This document shows positions 26,901-34,188 of a stretch of 64,000 nt of DNA, one piece after another (the stretch's first letter is position 1; the number at the start of each line of letters is the position of its first letter). Below the pieces are notes generated by a model. It had not been told where the DNA came from. It saw only the letters and a list, made by a program, of their open reading frames with translations, and searched no databases. Both the position numbers and the translations under genes were made by a program. The DNA comes from QHCA01 sp003244095. GTDB taxonomy: Bacteria; Actinomycetota; Actinomycetes; Mycobacteriales; QHCA01. Location of the stretch: the NCBI GenBank assembly GCA_038329965.1, contig JBBQNN010000005.1, positions 1 through 64,000 on the forward strand, in the 5' to 3' direction.

Positions 26901-29221
26901 GAGGTGATGGACGGGTGGGTGCCGTAGGCAGCCACGAAGTTGATCAGCGACTCCGGGTGCTTCAGGTGCTGTCCGAAGTCCGACCAGCTGGTGTAGGGAG
27001 CCAGTTGGCCGTCGTTGGTCTGGGCGAAGATCTGCCGGCGGACGTCGTTCAGCGGGGGAACGCCCGCCTCACGGGCCCGGGTCAGGTTGAGCGTCGGCAG
27101 GTCGAGCGGGAGACCCAGCAGGTTGTTGCGCAGGGTGTCCGTGACGAACTCGTCGAGCTCGTTACCGGTCTGGTCGGCCGATCCCATGACGATCGAGCCG
27201 GCCGCCGCCTCCGGTGTCAGTGTCCCGGCGGTTCCACCGTCGAAGTACGCCGGCGGGTTGAGGAAGCCGTTGAGCAGCGGGATGTTGTTCGGCGTGCCGT
27301 CCGCGTTGGTCCGGGCGATGTCCTCGTCGAGCATCGAGTGACCGAAGCGGTATACGGCGTGGGCGAACTCCGCCTTGATCGCCGGGTTGATGTCGGGGGA
27401 GTAGACGTGGAACGGCCGGACAGCCGGCTGCACCTTGCGTGCGAACTCCTCGAACACCAGGTGCTGGTATTCCATCTCGGTGACGAAGCGGGCCGCCTGG
27501 AACAGGCGCTCGCCGTTCCAGCCGCCGTTGGGGTCACCGGTCGAGAGCTTCCACTCGGCCAGTGCCGCGACGCCGGTGGGCGACGTGTCGTTGGAGAGGG
27601 TGTTCTTGATGTCGTCCACCAACCGGTCGTGCTCGGAGTGGAAGACCTGGTGGATCGTCGACAGCGCGATGTTCTCGTTGCAGCGACCGTCACCACAGGA
27701 GAAGTGCGCGTTCAGCATTTCGTCGTCGTAGGTGCCGGGCGCCTGGTTGGCGAAGTCGGCGGACGGCGTGTTGTCCGAGTCAGGCACCGGCGCGACCGGA
27801 GGCGTGCTCGGGTTGTTGTCGGTGTCCTGCGGGCTCGGGTCTGCGTTGTGCGCGATGTCGGTCAGGAACGGCGTGTCCATGTGCAACACGTTGGCCGGCA
27901 CCGGGACGGGGCTCGCGATGTTGCCCTCGACCAGGCCGGTCGAGGTCACGTACTGCGGCAGCCCGCGCAGCGGACCGGGGATGAACTTGCCGTACGGGTC
28001 GGTCGCCAGCATCGGGACGTTGAGAACGTCCATGTCGACGAGCTGCAGCCCGAGCAGGTCATGAGCCTGCTTCTTGACCGCGGCCCAGGTACCGATGCCG
28101 TGGGTGCCGTCTGGGGAGCCTGCGTAGGTCTGGCCCGCCGGGAGGCCGCCCAGCAGCTTGCCGGTCGAGACCGGCTTGCCGAGGGAGTTGTTCACGTACT
28201 CGCGGAGGAAGACCTGGTGCGAGGGGTGCGAGGTGTAGGTCTGACTCTGGTCGACCCACGGGGTGTCGGTGTTGTTGGCGTTCTGGATGTCGTCGGCGGT
28301 GCCCAGGACGCCATCGGGCCCGGGCTGGTTCTGCCCCCGGGTGAGCACCATGAACTGCAACTGCGGCGGGAGGTCGTCGGCGGTGCCGAAGACGTGGTCC
28401 GGTCCGGCGATCAGCGGGTCGTCGGCCTTGAGCGGCACGAACACGGTGCCACCGCTCTTGACGGTCTGATCGACGCCGTGGTCGAAGAACTGACCGAAGA
28501 ACGTGAACAGGCTGTTGTACGGCGGTGACAGGCCGACGTCAGTGGTCACGTTGGGGATGAACAGCGTCTGGTGCGACGGCGTGCAGTTGGCCGGCACGCC
28601 GGCGACCGCGGGCGGCCCGACCTGCGGGTCCGTGGTGCACGGGGTCGCGGACGGCGTGTGGTCCTGCGTCCGGACCGGCACCGTCGCGGCCGCGATGGCG
28701 GCTGGGTTGGTCGAGGTCTGGTCGTCGATAAGGTTGCTGATCGTGCGCGGCTGCGAGTCGTAGACGAAGCCCGACTTCTGGGCGTAGGACGACGAGGCCT
28801 GCGCGGGGAACCCCGGAGGAGCAGGCTCAGCCGAACGGAAGTCCGGCGTGGTCAGCCGCGGGAAGGACACATCGGACGCGGCGAACTTCTCGCGTCCGGG
28901 AAGGAGGTTGTTGCAGGTGCCGTCGACGGTCCGCAGGCCGTAGGAGGTCAGCGCGTCCGGGACCTGCAGGTTGTCCGGGATGCCGTCCCCGGGCTTGTTG
29001 ATCAGCGTCCCGCAGGGGTTCGCGTCGGTCCGCGTCAACGCGTGCTCCTCCGCGATCTTGATCTGCTTGAGGATGAACGCCAGGTCGTCGGCATTGACCG
29101 TGAATCCCGACCCGACCGGTCCCGGTGCCGCTTGCGCGGCCGTCGGCAGCAGCGGCGCGAGCCCCACGGTTATGAGGAACGCACCCACTCCCGCCAGAGC
29201 CCTAAACGAGGATTTACGCAC
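23987..29221 (-). CDS. Secreted animal-type haem peroxidase with RTX repeats and Ig-like tail
   Basis: I place the start at GTG 29221 (VRKSSFRALAGVGAF), giving 1,744 residues with a Sec signal ending near AQA. Residues ~230-900 are an animal (peroxinectin/XPO) peroxidase domain: distal His in FTFFGQFFDHGVD (~247), HSEHDRLVDDI, and proximal His in YRFGHSML (~627). Residues ~990-1120 hold about ten glycine-rich RTX nonapeptides (GGNDNDTFWGGKGNDIIEG style) that bind calcium. A fibronectin type III domain (~1440-1525) and two Big_5-like Ig domains end the protein. It likely produces hypohalous acids or crosslinks phenols outside the cell. A 15-bp hairpin terminates it. High length and domain count set it apart from its neighbours. 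Confidence 0.9.
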   Translation of the reverse strand: MRKSSFRALAGVGAFLITVGLAPLLPTAAQAAPGPVGSGFTVNADDLAFILKQIKIAEEHALTRTDANPCGTLINKPGDGIPDNLQVPDALTSYGLRTVDGTCNNLLPGREKFAASDVSFPRLTTPDFRSAEPAPPGFPAQASSSYAQKSGFVYDSQPRTISNLIDDQTSTNPAAIAAATVPVRTQDHTPSATPCTTDPQVGPPAVAGVPANCTPSHQTLFIPNVTTDVGLSPPYNSLFTFFGQFFDHGVDQTVKSGGTVFVPLKADDPLIAGPDHVFGTADDLPPQLQFMVLTRGQNQPGPDGVLGTADDIQNANNTDTPWVDQSQTYTSHPSHQVFLREYVNNSLGKPVSTGKLLGGLPAGQTYAGSPDGTHGIGTWAAVKKQAHDLLGLQLVDMDVLNVPMLATDPYGKFIPGPLRGLPQYVTSTGLVEGNIASPVPVPANVLHMDTPFLTDIAHNADPSPQDTDNNPSTPPVAPVPDSDNTPSADFANQAPGTYDDEMLNAHFSCGDGRCNENIALSTIHQVFHSEHDRLVDDIKNTLSNDTSPTGVAALAEWKLSTGDPNGGWNGERLFQAARFVTEMEYQHLVFEEFARKVQPAVRPFHVYSPDINPAIKAEFAHAVYRFGHSMLDEDIARTNADGTPNNIPLLNGFLNPPAYFDGGTAGTLTPEAAAGSIVMGSADQTGNELDEFVTDTLRNNLLGLPLDLPTLNLTRAREAGVPPLNDVRRQIFAQTNDGQLAPYTSWSDFGQHLKHPESLINFVAAYGTHPSITSQSTLAGKRAAARAIVNPLATDVPPADAADFMFSNGAWVSPASGVTTTGLDSVDLWVGGLAEITNLFGGLLGSTFNYVFETQLESLQDGDRLYYLARTPGMNLRSQLEANSFSELIQRNTDNTNSLKADAFATADCKFQLGNITSPYSGGVTLSQTANPPLAPLTGVGSVNDDPKTTDCDENQLLLKQPNGTVQYRQFNNIDPSGINGQSVYQGTDGVDKMFGGNDNDTFWGGKGNDIIEGNGGDDVALGGEGNDIITDLSGADVLKGGPGNDAIDGGIGNDILAGGDGSDFINGGANDNETFGGDGNDFIIAGQGADTVFGDGGDDWIQGGTGQDLLQGDHGAPFFDDPAQVAPGNDIFIGQPGENDYDAEGGDDIMAQNAAIDRNAGAAGFDWAIHQYDTVGADDDMNINNNLLGKPLPVVVNRDRWQETEADSGSAFDDLIKGQDTAPDTVGGGGFTGCDALDQAGLDRISGLGGPTGVVRSFDSTATAVTALSATGYCPLTGPVWGAGDIILGGLGSDTLEGRGANDIIDGDRFLQVRISVRDHTNHNTEIGTTDLMEHQYLKDAAGAPTGQTLQQAVFAGTVDPGDLVATREIITPAVSTPGSAGNNDTAVFSGVSTGYTITTVGDTTTVDSNGGIDGVDTVRNVEHLHFTADNVTIDLVPPAAPTIGTATAGVGSATVNWTPPAGTLTSQTVRVLTAAGVQVGALITVPANATSRVVTGLTNGTSYQFQVSATNAYGTSPYSALSNVVTPAGDTTAPTVTTRTPAAGATDVNVASDVLLTFSEAVTGVSGTTVQLRNASNVLIPAVVTYNAGAHIATLNPNANLAFGTSYTVRVLAGITDIAGNPLAASTVGFQTNFRPAVLSSVPSPNALLVRRGVNVTVTFTEDVLGANATTVRLIRVSNGAAVTAAVTYNAATHTVTLDPTVTLASLVQYRVSLTGGAAAIRDLQNAPLANTTWTFRTGVIV

Positions 29222-29397
29222 GGTACTGATCCCACCCCTCAGCAAGCCCCCAGCCGGCGTTGATGTGGTCAGACGCCGACGGCGCGCGCGGACAGCCCTG
29301 GGGTTGCGCGCTCCGAGGGCAAGGTCTCCTAGGGCCGTAAAATCAACGTGAAGTGGGTGCTTGCGGGGGCTGCGCCCGGCTGGGAGGGTGGGCCGCT

Positions 29398-29793
29398 CTA
29401 GTGGTTGCGAGGGCTGTCGAGGATGCCGAGCTGGGTGTCGGCCCGTGCCCGCTCGCGCACGGTGAAGCAATGCCGGTCCTCGCGGGTGAGATAGCCGGCG
29501 AACCGTGCCTGTGCGGCAGCCCGGCCCTGCTTCGTCAAGACCGCCTTGTCGTAATCCGGCGTGCCGGGCTTCCACGGTGCCTTGGCCAGGGCGTCGCCGG
29601 TCAGGCCGCGAGTGTCGGGGACGGACTGGCGCTGGATGGCAGCCGCGTTCTTGATCGAGGTGGAGTAGTCCGAGCGGCTGGTCTTGCAGTTGGCGCTGCT
29701 CGGTGACCTGTGGTGCGTCCGGTAGGTGATCCCGACGGTCGCCAGCAAGACCACCGCGATCACGGCCACCGCGATGAGAACGGGTCTGCGCAT
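29398..29793 (-). CDS. Small membrane-anchored or secreted protein of unknown function
   Basis: The 131-residue product begins MRRPVLIAVAVIAVVLLATVGITY, a signal anchor, followed by a mainly polar exterior with Cys in SANCKTSRSDYS and DRHCFTVRERA that could form a disulfide. The segment PDTRGLTGDALAKAPWKPGTP is unusual but not diagnostic. The gene stands alone on the minus strand between the peroxidase and the VOC-ArsR operon, ending 176 bases from the peroxidase start. I recognise no family. Confidence 0.6.
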   Translation of the reverse strand: MRRPVLIAVAVIAVVLLATVGITYRTHHRSPSSANCKTSRSDYSTSIKNAAAIQRQSVPDTRGLTGDALAKAPWKPGTPDYDKAVLTKQGRAAAQARFAGYLTREDRHCFTVRERARADTQLGILDSPRNH

Positions 29794-29828
29794 GGGGTCA
29801 CTGTACGGTTTGCGGCTCGCGGGAGGGT

Positions 29829-29848
29829 GCCGACGCCCGGGCGTCGGC
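29829..29848. terminator. 20-bp perfect palindrome after the VOC-ArsR operon
   Basis: GCCGACGCCCGGGCGTCGGC is a perfect palindrome located 88 bases beyond the stop of the VOC gene on the minus strand, just before the small membrane-protein gene. With four bases unpaired at the turn it gives an 8-bp GC stem. It most likely ends the operon transcript. Confidence 0.5.
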
Positions 29849-29935
29849 CCGGGCGATCAGGGGCGCGCCGAGCACGGTCGACTGGTTCGCCCGGCTCCCA
29901 CCCGGTCATCACCGGAGGAAGGCGCGGCGTGGATA

Positions 29936-30280
29936 TCAAATAGCGGTGGGATGCCGTGGCTCGTACAACCCGATCTCACTACCACCCGGAGTCTTGAGCG
30001 AGGTCAGCAATCCCCAGCCTCGATCAGAGATCGGCGCGGAGAATTCGACGCCCTTTGCTGTGAGGCTGTCGACGGTGGCGCTTATGTCGTCACACATGAA
30101 AAACAGTTCGTGGGCGGCATTCCCTTCGGTGGGGTGGAATGCGAGCTCGGCCGGCGGCATCCGGAAGATCAACCAGCCGCCGCCGGCGTCGGTAGCGGGG
30201 AATTCCAGGACGTCGCGGAAGAATGCGCGGTCGGCGTCCTCGTCTGCGGTGTAGATGATCGAGTGTTGGCCGATGATCAT
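29936..30280 (-). CDS. VOC (glyoxalase/bleomycin-resistance) family protein
   Basis: The 114-residue protein starts at ATG in an ATGA overlap with the upstream ArsR gene and is preceded by GGGAG. It shows one vicinal-oxygen-chelate unit pair: IIYTADEDADRAFFRDVLEF, FRMPPAELAFHP, and a closing KTPGGSEIGLYEPRHP with the metal-ligand Glu. Such proteins bind or modify small toxic molecules (dicarbonyls, antibiotics) or act as dioxygenases. The operon with a repressor and an ABM-type monooxygenase points to detoxification of a small organic compound. Confidence 0.82.
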   Translation of the reverse strand: MIIGQHSIIYTADEDADRAFFRDVLEFPATDAGGGWLIFRMPPAELAFHPTEGNAAHELFFMCDDISATVDSLTAKGVEFSAPISDRGWGLLTSLKTPGGSEIGLYEPRHPTAI

Positions 30281-30639
30281 GCGGTGCTCCCTGTTGTCCG
30301 GCCGGGTGGCGGTGGGCGGAAAGGCTTGGGTGAGGGACCCAGGCCGACACTGGGCAGCCACAGGTCGAGGGCCGCCGCGAGGCGATCGGCGTTGAGCACG
30401 TAGTGCCGCTGCCGACCCTCCTGGTGGACGGTGACGAGACCGGCCCGCACCAGCACGCCGAGGTGCCGGGTGGTGGTGGGCCAGGAATGACTGAAGCGGG
30501 CAGCGAGGTCGCCGGCCGTCATGGAGCCCTGTCGGGCGTGTAGCACCTGCAGGACGTGCCGTCGGGCTTTGTGCGAGAGCGCTCCGAAGACCGCGTCGAG
30601 CTCGTCGAGATCGACGAGACCTTGCGGCCGGTCCGCCAT
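30277..30639 (-). CDS. ArsR-family transcriptional repressor
   Basis: The 120-residue protein contains an ArsR winged helix (LSHKARRHVLQVLHARQGSMTAGDLAARFSHSWPTTTRHLGVLVRAGLVTVHQEGRQRHYVLN). No Cys metal site is visible, so it belongs to the non-metal SdpR-like branch (SHKARRHVL is typical). It lies in the middle of a three-gene operon, 6 bases after the ABM gene and overlapping the VOC gene by ATGA. An 18-bp palindrome directly upstream of the operon is the probable autoregulatory operator. Confidence 0.88.
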   Translation of the reverse strand: MADRPQGLVDLDELDAVFGALSHKARRHVLQVLHARQGSMTAGDLAARFSHSWPTTTRHLGVLVRAGLVTVHQEGRQRHYVLNADRLAAALDLWLPSVGLGPSPKPFRPPPPGRTTGSTA

Positions 30640-30645
30640 CGCGGT

Positions 30646-30984
30646 CTAGGACAGGCTGAGCGGCGCGACGCCGACGAACTCGAACATCGGCTTGCCGCCG
30701 CGCGGCTCGCACAACTCGCCGATGGTCTCCCACAGCGCGGTGACCTGCGGGTGGGTGTGGGCCAGGCCGACCGCCTCCTCGCCGCCGGCCCACTCGAAGA
30801 TCTCGACGAAGAACGGTCCCTCGAGCTTGCGTTCGGTGCCGAGGAACACCTCGACCGGCCGCTCGGTGATGAGCCCGAGCGCGCGCAGGGTCGCAGAGTG
30901 CTGTCGCAGGACGTCCTTGAACTTCTCCTCACCCCCGGCCTTGACCCTGTACTGGGCGATGGCGATGTGGCGTTCGGTGGACAT
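30646..30984 (-). CDS. ABM-domain (antibiotic biosynthesis monooxygenase-like) protein
   Basis: The 112-residue protein starts at MSTERHIAIAQYRVKAGGEEKF; upstream frame continues but lacks coding character. It has the dimeric alpha-beta barrel pattern of the ABM superfamily (FKDVLRQHSATLRALGLITE, PFFVEIFEWAGGEEAVGLAHTHPQVTALWETIGELCE). Members oxidise aromatic polyketides or degrade haem without cofactors, but many are uncharacterised. It is the first gene of the ABM-ArsR-VOC operon, its start codon only 10 bases from the putative operator. Confidence 0.75.
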   Translation of the reverse strand: MSTERHIAIAQYRVKAGGEEKFKDVLRQHSATLRALGLITERPVEVFLGTERKLEGPFFVEIFEWAGGEEAVGLAHTHPQVTALWETIGELCEPRGGKPMFEFVGVAPLSLS

Positions 30985-30993
30985 ATGTGAAAA

Positions 30994-31011
30994 CTTAGCC
31001 GAATGGCTAAG
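30994..31011. promoter_or_regulatory. 18-bp palindromic operator candidate of the ArsR operon
   Basis: CTTAGCC-GAAT-GGCTAAG is a perfect 7-bp inverted repeat located 10 bases before the start of the ABM-ArsR-VOC operon and 54 bases before the divergent gene at 31065. It is AT-richer than its surroundings and placed where an ArsR dimer would block transcription. Confidence 0.6.
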
Positions 31012-31064
31012 CGACTGCCAAGCCGATCCCATCCGCCGCCGGTCCGCCCGGCTATATTCGCGGC

Positions 31065-31568
31065 GTGGATAGTGTGGAAAGTACCGAGACGCACGGGTCA
31101 CTCGTCATCCCTTCGGCGCTGACCCGCGACGAGTACGTCGAGCTGTCGCGGCTCCTGCAGCGCAAGCAGTTGCGCCTCCCGATGTGGCTCGCCGTGGCCG
31201 GGCTGATCGTCTGCGGCGGCATTGCCGTGGCCTTCGGCCCTCGGCTGGTCGGCGCCTGCATCGTGCTGTTCGTCGCGTTGCTGGTCGCTCTGACCTGGCG
31301 GCAGCCGTACCGGCTGTGGTCGGCACAAGCGCAGAGATTGACCGCACCGGGCACGGTGACGCTCGACGACGCTGGGGTGGCCAGAGACGTTCCGGGCGTC
31401 GTCGAGGGGCGGGTACCGTGGTCGCGGATCGCGTCGGCGGTCGACACCGGCCGCGTCGTCGGACTGAAGCTGAGCCGGTACGAGTGGATCATGTTCGCCC
31501 TGCCGGGCGACCCGGCCGTCGCCAGGCGCCTGCGCGAGGTCCTGAACGACCGCGGCCTGACGTCCTGA
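31065..31568 (+). CDS. YcxB-like membrane protein of unknown function
   Basis: The 167-residue product starts at GTG. A soluble start (VIPSALTRDEYVELSRLLQR) precedes two membrane helices (~45-90), and the rest is a PH-like domain: GTVTLDDAGVARDVPGVVEGRVPWSRIASAVDTGRVVGLKL, then MFALPGDP. This is the pattern of YcxB-like proteins, whose role is not established. It is divergent from the ArsR operon and may share its operator. Its last 80 bases overlap the convergent MFS gene. Confidence 0.65.
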   Translation: MDSVESTETHGSLVIPSALTRDEYVELSRLLQRKQLRLPMWLAVAGLIVCGGIAVAFGPRLVGACIVLFVALLVALTWRQPYRLWSAQAQRLTAPGTVTLDDAGVARDVPGVVEGRVPWSRIASAVDTGRVVGLKLSRYEWIMFALPGDPAVARRLREVLNDRGLTS

Positions 31569-32598
31569 GCAGATACGGCACCGCCGCTGCCAGGACGAGT
31601 ACGAGCGCTGCGATGACGATGACTCCGCCCGCCGCCCAGGCCGCGTAGAGCCCGAACACCGACACCTCGGTGCCCAGCCCGGCCACCGAGGCGACGGTGG
31701 CCCGGCTGGCGGTGTCGATGCGCTCCTGCAGGCGGGCATCGGCGACCACCAGCACGAGTTGGTACAGGCCGTAGAAGGCGGCGACGGCGGCCAGGCCACT
31801 AGGGCGCCGGAGCACGCCGGCTGCGCCGAGGGTCAGCGCGGCCAGGCCGAGGACCAGGGCGAGCCTGCGGTTGCCCAGGCGGACCGCGGCCCCGCCGAGC
31901 GCGGCCCCGGCCGCCCCGACGAGCGGGATGGCCAGGGTGGCAAGCGGGTTCAGGGCGGTGGGTACTCCCCAGTCCCGGGCCAGCAACGGCGTGTACTCGT
32001 CAATCGCGTCGACACCGCTGAGGATCGCGACGGCCAGCACCGCCCGCCGTACCGTAGGCCGCACGCCGATCTCACCCAGCCCGGCTCGCAGGGTGGCCAG
32101 GAAACCGACCTCGGCGTCGTCGTCCTCGCCGATCGTGGCAGCGCTCGGCGCCTCAGGCAGCCGCGTGGCCAGGCCCGCGGCGGCCAGGCAGCAGCCGACA
32201 CTGACCCAGGTGACGAGCCGGAAGCCGCCGGCCGCGAACAGCACGGTGGCCGCACCCGCGGCGGGGAGCTGTCCCACCAGGCCGGCCGCGGAGACCCGGC
32301 CGAGGACGCTGGCGTAGTTGTCCCGTGCACCGGCCGCGGCCAGCCCGTCATAGAGCAGGGCCTCGAACGCGCCGGACACGAGCGCACCGCCGACGCCCCA
32401 CAGGACGAAGCCGCCGGCGTACCCGGCGAAGCCCGGCGACAGGGCCCACCCGGCATAGCCGGCGGCCTGCAGCAGTCCGGCGGCCACCAGTGACGCGCGC
32501 CGGGAGAACCGGTCGGCCAGAACCCCGGTGGGCACCTCGGCGAGGATGGCCGTGGCGGACCAGATCGTGAACAGCGCCGAGATCTGCCCCTCGGACAA
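31489..32598 (-). CDS. MFS transporter, apparently without a normal start codon
   Basis: The frame encodes at least 369 residues with eleven hydrophobic helices and the MFS loop motif GVLADRFSRRASL between helices 2 and 3. Homology does not begin at the listed TTG: the same frame upstream reads LTRLATGWALLADAVPIYPLYALLFADTG, which is the missing first helix, back to a stop near 32715, yet it holds no ATG, GTG or TTG. An ATG at about 32698 is in another frame and stops after four codons. Either CTG initiates or a one-base frameshift has removed the start. The substrate is unknown; drug or sugar efflux is typical. Confidence 0.75.
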   Translation of the reverse strand: MSEGQISALFTIWSATAILAEVPTGVLADRFSRRASLVAAGLLQAAGYAGWALSPGFAGYAGGFVLWGVGGALVSGAFEALLYDGLAAAGARDNYASVLGRVSAAGLVGQLPAAGAATVLFAAGGFRLVTWVSVGCCLAAAGLATRLPEAPSAATIGEDDDAEVGFLATLRAGLGEIGVRPTVRRAVLAVAILSGVDAIDEYTPLLARDWGVPTALNPLATLAIPLVGAAGAALGGAAVRLGNRRLALVLGLAALTLGAAGVLRRPSGLAAVAAFYGLYQLVLVVADARLQERIDTASRATVASVAGLGTEVSVFGLYAAWAAGGVIVIAALVLVLAAAVPYLLRTSGRGRSGPRAGAWRRPGRPAGRT

Positions 32599-32839
32599 CC
32601 CGGTGTCGGCAAACAGCAGCGCATACAGCGGGTAGATGGGTACGGCGTCCGCGAGCAGCGCCCAGCCTGTCGCCAGGCGGGTCAGGCGGCGGGCATCAGT
32701 CGAACTTCGGTGTCACGGCAGTCAATAGAAGCGCATGCGCGGAGGCTACTCCGGGCGCCCACCCGCCGTCGCCGGATTAGCGGACACGCCCCCGCCCGCG
32801 CCGCGCCGCGCCTTCCCCTGCCACTCCGCAACCACTCCG

Positions 32840-32982
32840 CAACTTCCGGGAAAACGCTGGTATGCGGGCCGGTTATCCGCCAACTTCCGGGAAAACGCTG
32901 GTTTGGGGGCCGGTTATCCGCCAACTTCCGGGAAAACGCTGGTTTGGGGAGCGGGTATCCAGCAACTTCCGGGAAGTCGCAG
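32840..32982. repeat. 41-bp tandem repeats, three and a half copies
   Basis: Units at 32840-32880, 32881-32921 and 32922-32962 plus a partial unit to 32982 begin CAACTTCCGGGAAAACGCTGG and end GGTTATCCGC or a variant. The first 20 bases are identical in the three full copies; the rest varies slightly. They fill the gap between the MFS gene and the plasmid-stabilisation-type gene. The core TCCGGGAWAACGCTGG also occurs at 38211-38226 and, inverted, at 6010-6025, so the unit belongs to a dispersed family. Confidence 0.92.
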
Positions 32983-33018
32983 GGTGGCGAGCGGGGTGGG
33001 TGCCGACGGATGCGGGGC

Positions 33019-33345
33019 TCAGCGGCCGACGGCCCGCTCCAACTCGGCCTTGGTCATCTTTGAACGCCCCTTAACGCCCTTGCGCTTGGCCTCGCTGTAC
33101 AGCTGCGCCTTCGTCCGGCCACCCGGACCACGATGGGAGCGCAGGCCACCGCGCCGACCTGAGGAAATGTCCTGCGTCGAGGTCCTACTCGCCGCCTTGG
33201 CCTCGCCGGCGCGGGCCCGCTCCTTGTTGACGGTACGGGCGGCGATCTCCTCGGCGGTGTCCTCGCCGCGGCCGGAGTCGAGCAGGCCTTCCTTGATGTG
33301 GTCGTACTGGCGCTCACGCTTCTTGCTCCACGCCTGCTGCGGCAT
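33019..33345 (-). CDS. Plasmid-stabilisation-type small basic protein with Rho-N/SAP-like end
   Basis: The 108-residue, highly charged protein reads MPQQAWSKKRERQYDHIKEG and continues with TAEEIAARTVNKERARAGEA and SGRRGGLRSHRGPGGRTKAQL. This is a widespread actinobacterial family usually labelled plasmid stabilisation protein although its function is not proven. The last 30 residues (TKAQLYSEAKRKGVKGRSKMTKAELERAV) form a Rho-N/SAP-like helix-extended-helix that may bind nucleic acid. A second small gene lies 15 bases upstream on the same strand, so they are probably one operon. Confidence 0.82.
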   Translation of the reverse strand: MPQQAWSKKRERQYDHIKEGLLDSGRGEDTAEEIAARTVNKERARAGEAKAASRTSTQDISSGRRGGLRSHRGPGGRTKAQLYSEAKRKGVKGRSKMTKAELERAVGR

Positions 33346-33360
33346 GTCGGCCTCCGGTGA

Positions 33361-33492
33361 CTAGGACTTGGCGGCGTCGGGGGAGTTGGCGATCCTGGCG
33401 GCACGCTCGGTCGACATCCCCTTGTCCTTCAGCGCCTCGTACCGCTTCTCGTTCTTGATGTCGAAGCCATCGGCTTCCCTTTCGTTGTGCAC
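33361..33492 (-). CDS. Small DUF7218-like protein
   Basis: The 43-residue frame starts at the only possible codon, GTG at 33492, directly after an in-frame stop, and reads MHNEREADGFDIKNEKRYEA then LKDKGMSTERAARIANSPDA. The pattern K-x-Y-E-x-L-(K/R)-x-K-G-M-S-x-E-R-A-A-(R/K)-I-A-N is a small conserved family often found beside the plasmid-stabilisation-type protein. GGA lies immediately before the start, too near for a good ribosome site. It precedes the gene at 33345 by 15 bases on the same strand. Confidence 0.65.
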   Translation of the reverse strand: MHNEREADGFDIKNEKRYEALKDKGMSTERAARIANSPDAAKS

Positions 33493-33736
33493 TCCGGAAG
33501 GGGTTCCCGCTCAGGCCGTGGCCACACGAATCTGACCGCCCACGAGACGGCGATCGAGTTCTTGAACTTCTTCGCAGCACGGGGGTCAACACGGTGGCGG
33601 GGCTGTCGCAGGACCAGGCGTTGCGACCGCTCGGTGTGCTTGGGCACCGGACGGGAAGGCATCCGGCAAAGCCACACAAGCCCCATCGCAGTCCGGCGCC
33701 TCGTTTGAGCACCGCACGGGAGCTAACGGTGCACGG

Positions 33737-33892
33737 TCAGTACCCGCCGCCGCTGTTGCCGCCCCCGGCCGGTGACTTAGCCGGTGAGGGAGCGTTCCCG
33801 CCTCCGCCGGAGCCGCCGGAGGAGTTACCGCAGCCCGCGAGTACACCGGCGGCGAGCAGGCCGATCAACACAATCCGGGAAAATCTCTTCAT
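33737..33892 (-). CDS. Small lipoprotein
   Basis: The 51-residue product starts MKRFSRIVLIGLLAAGVLAG with Cys at the next position, giving the lipobox LAGC, and continues as a Gly/Ser/Asn/Pro linker (GNSSGGSGGGGN) to the end. It has no folded domain. Actinobacterial genomes carry many such short lipoproteins. The ribosome site is weak. Upstream on the same strand lies a remnant of an FAD-binding protein in the same frame, which may be coincidence. Confidence 0.5.
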   Translation of the reverse strand: MKRFSRIVLIGLLAAGVLAGCGNSSGGSGGGGNAPSPAKSPAGGGNSGGGY

Positions 33893-33937
33893 GCCTGTGT
33901 ACACGCAGGCAGTCTTCCACGGGTTCAACGAGACGGC

Positions 33938-34165
33938 GCCCGGCTGCTCACGCGTGGATCGGCGCCGCGCCGTCCCAAGGGTCCACAGCCAGGGACGAGC
34001 CGCCCCGTCGTCGCCGCGTACCTGGCCATCCTCGGTCGCGTCGAGTCCGATCCCGAGCGGGCCGGGCCAGGCGTCACCCGCCCGGATGAGCTCGTCGAGC
34101 AGCGGTTTGCTGCCGCACTCGGATCGCATCGCGGGGCCGGCGCAGTTCACGACCCAGCATCTAAG
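33938..34165 (-). pseudogene. Remnant of an FAD/NAD(P)-binding oxidoreductase
   Basis: A frame without start reads CWVVNCAGPAMRSECGSKPL, LLDELIRAGDAWPGPLGIGL, LDATEDGQVRGDDGAARPWL and WTLGTARRRSTRE. This follows the C-terminal pattern of FAD-NAD(P)-binding proteins (VxNCxGP, LLxxLxxxGxAxPDPLGxGLD, LWxLGxxRRG). About 75 residues of a roughly 450-600 residue protein remain, so this is a decayed gene end. Confidence 0.45.
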
Positions 34166-34188
34166 ATCCGCGGCTGTGAGTGATGCCA

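Noticed and set aside
23891..28528. 1,545-codon + strand frame antisense to the peroxidase gene
   Set aside because: No domains, Val/Asp/Arg bias from reading the complement of RTX and Ig repeats; the opposite strand has signal peptide and motifs.
32840..32982. CRISPR array
   Set aside because: Units are contiguous, 41 bases long, with drift inside the unit and no unique spacers or cas genes nearby.
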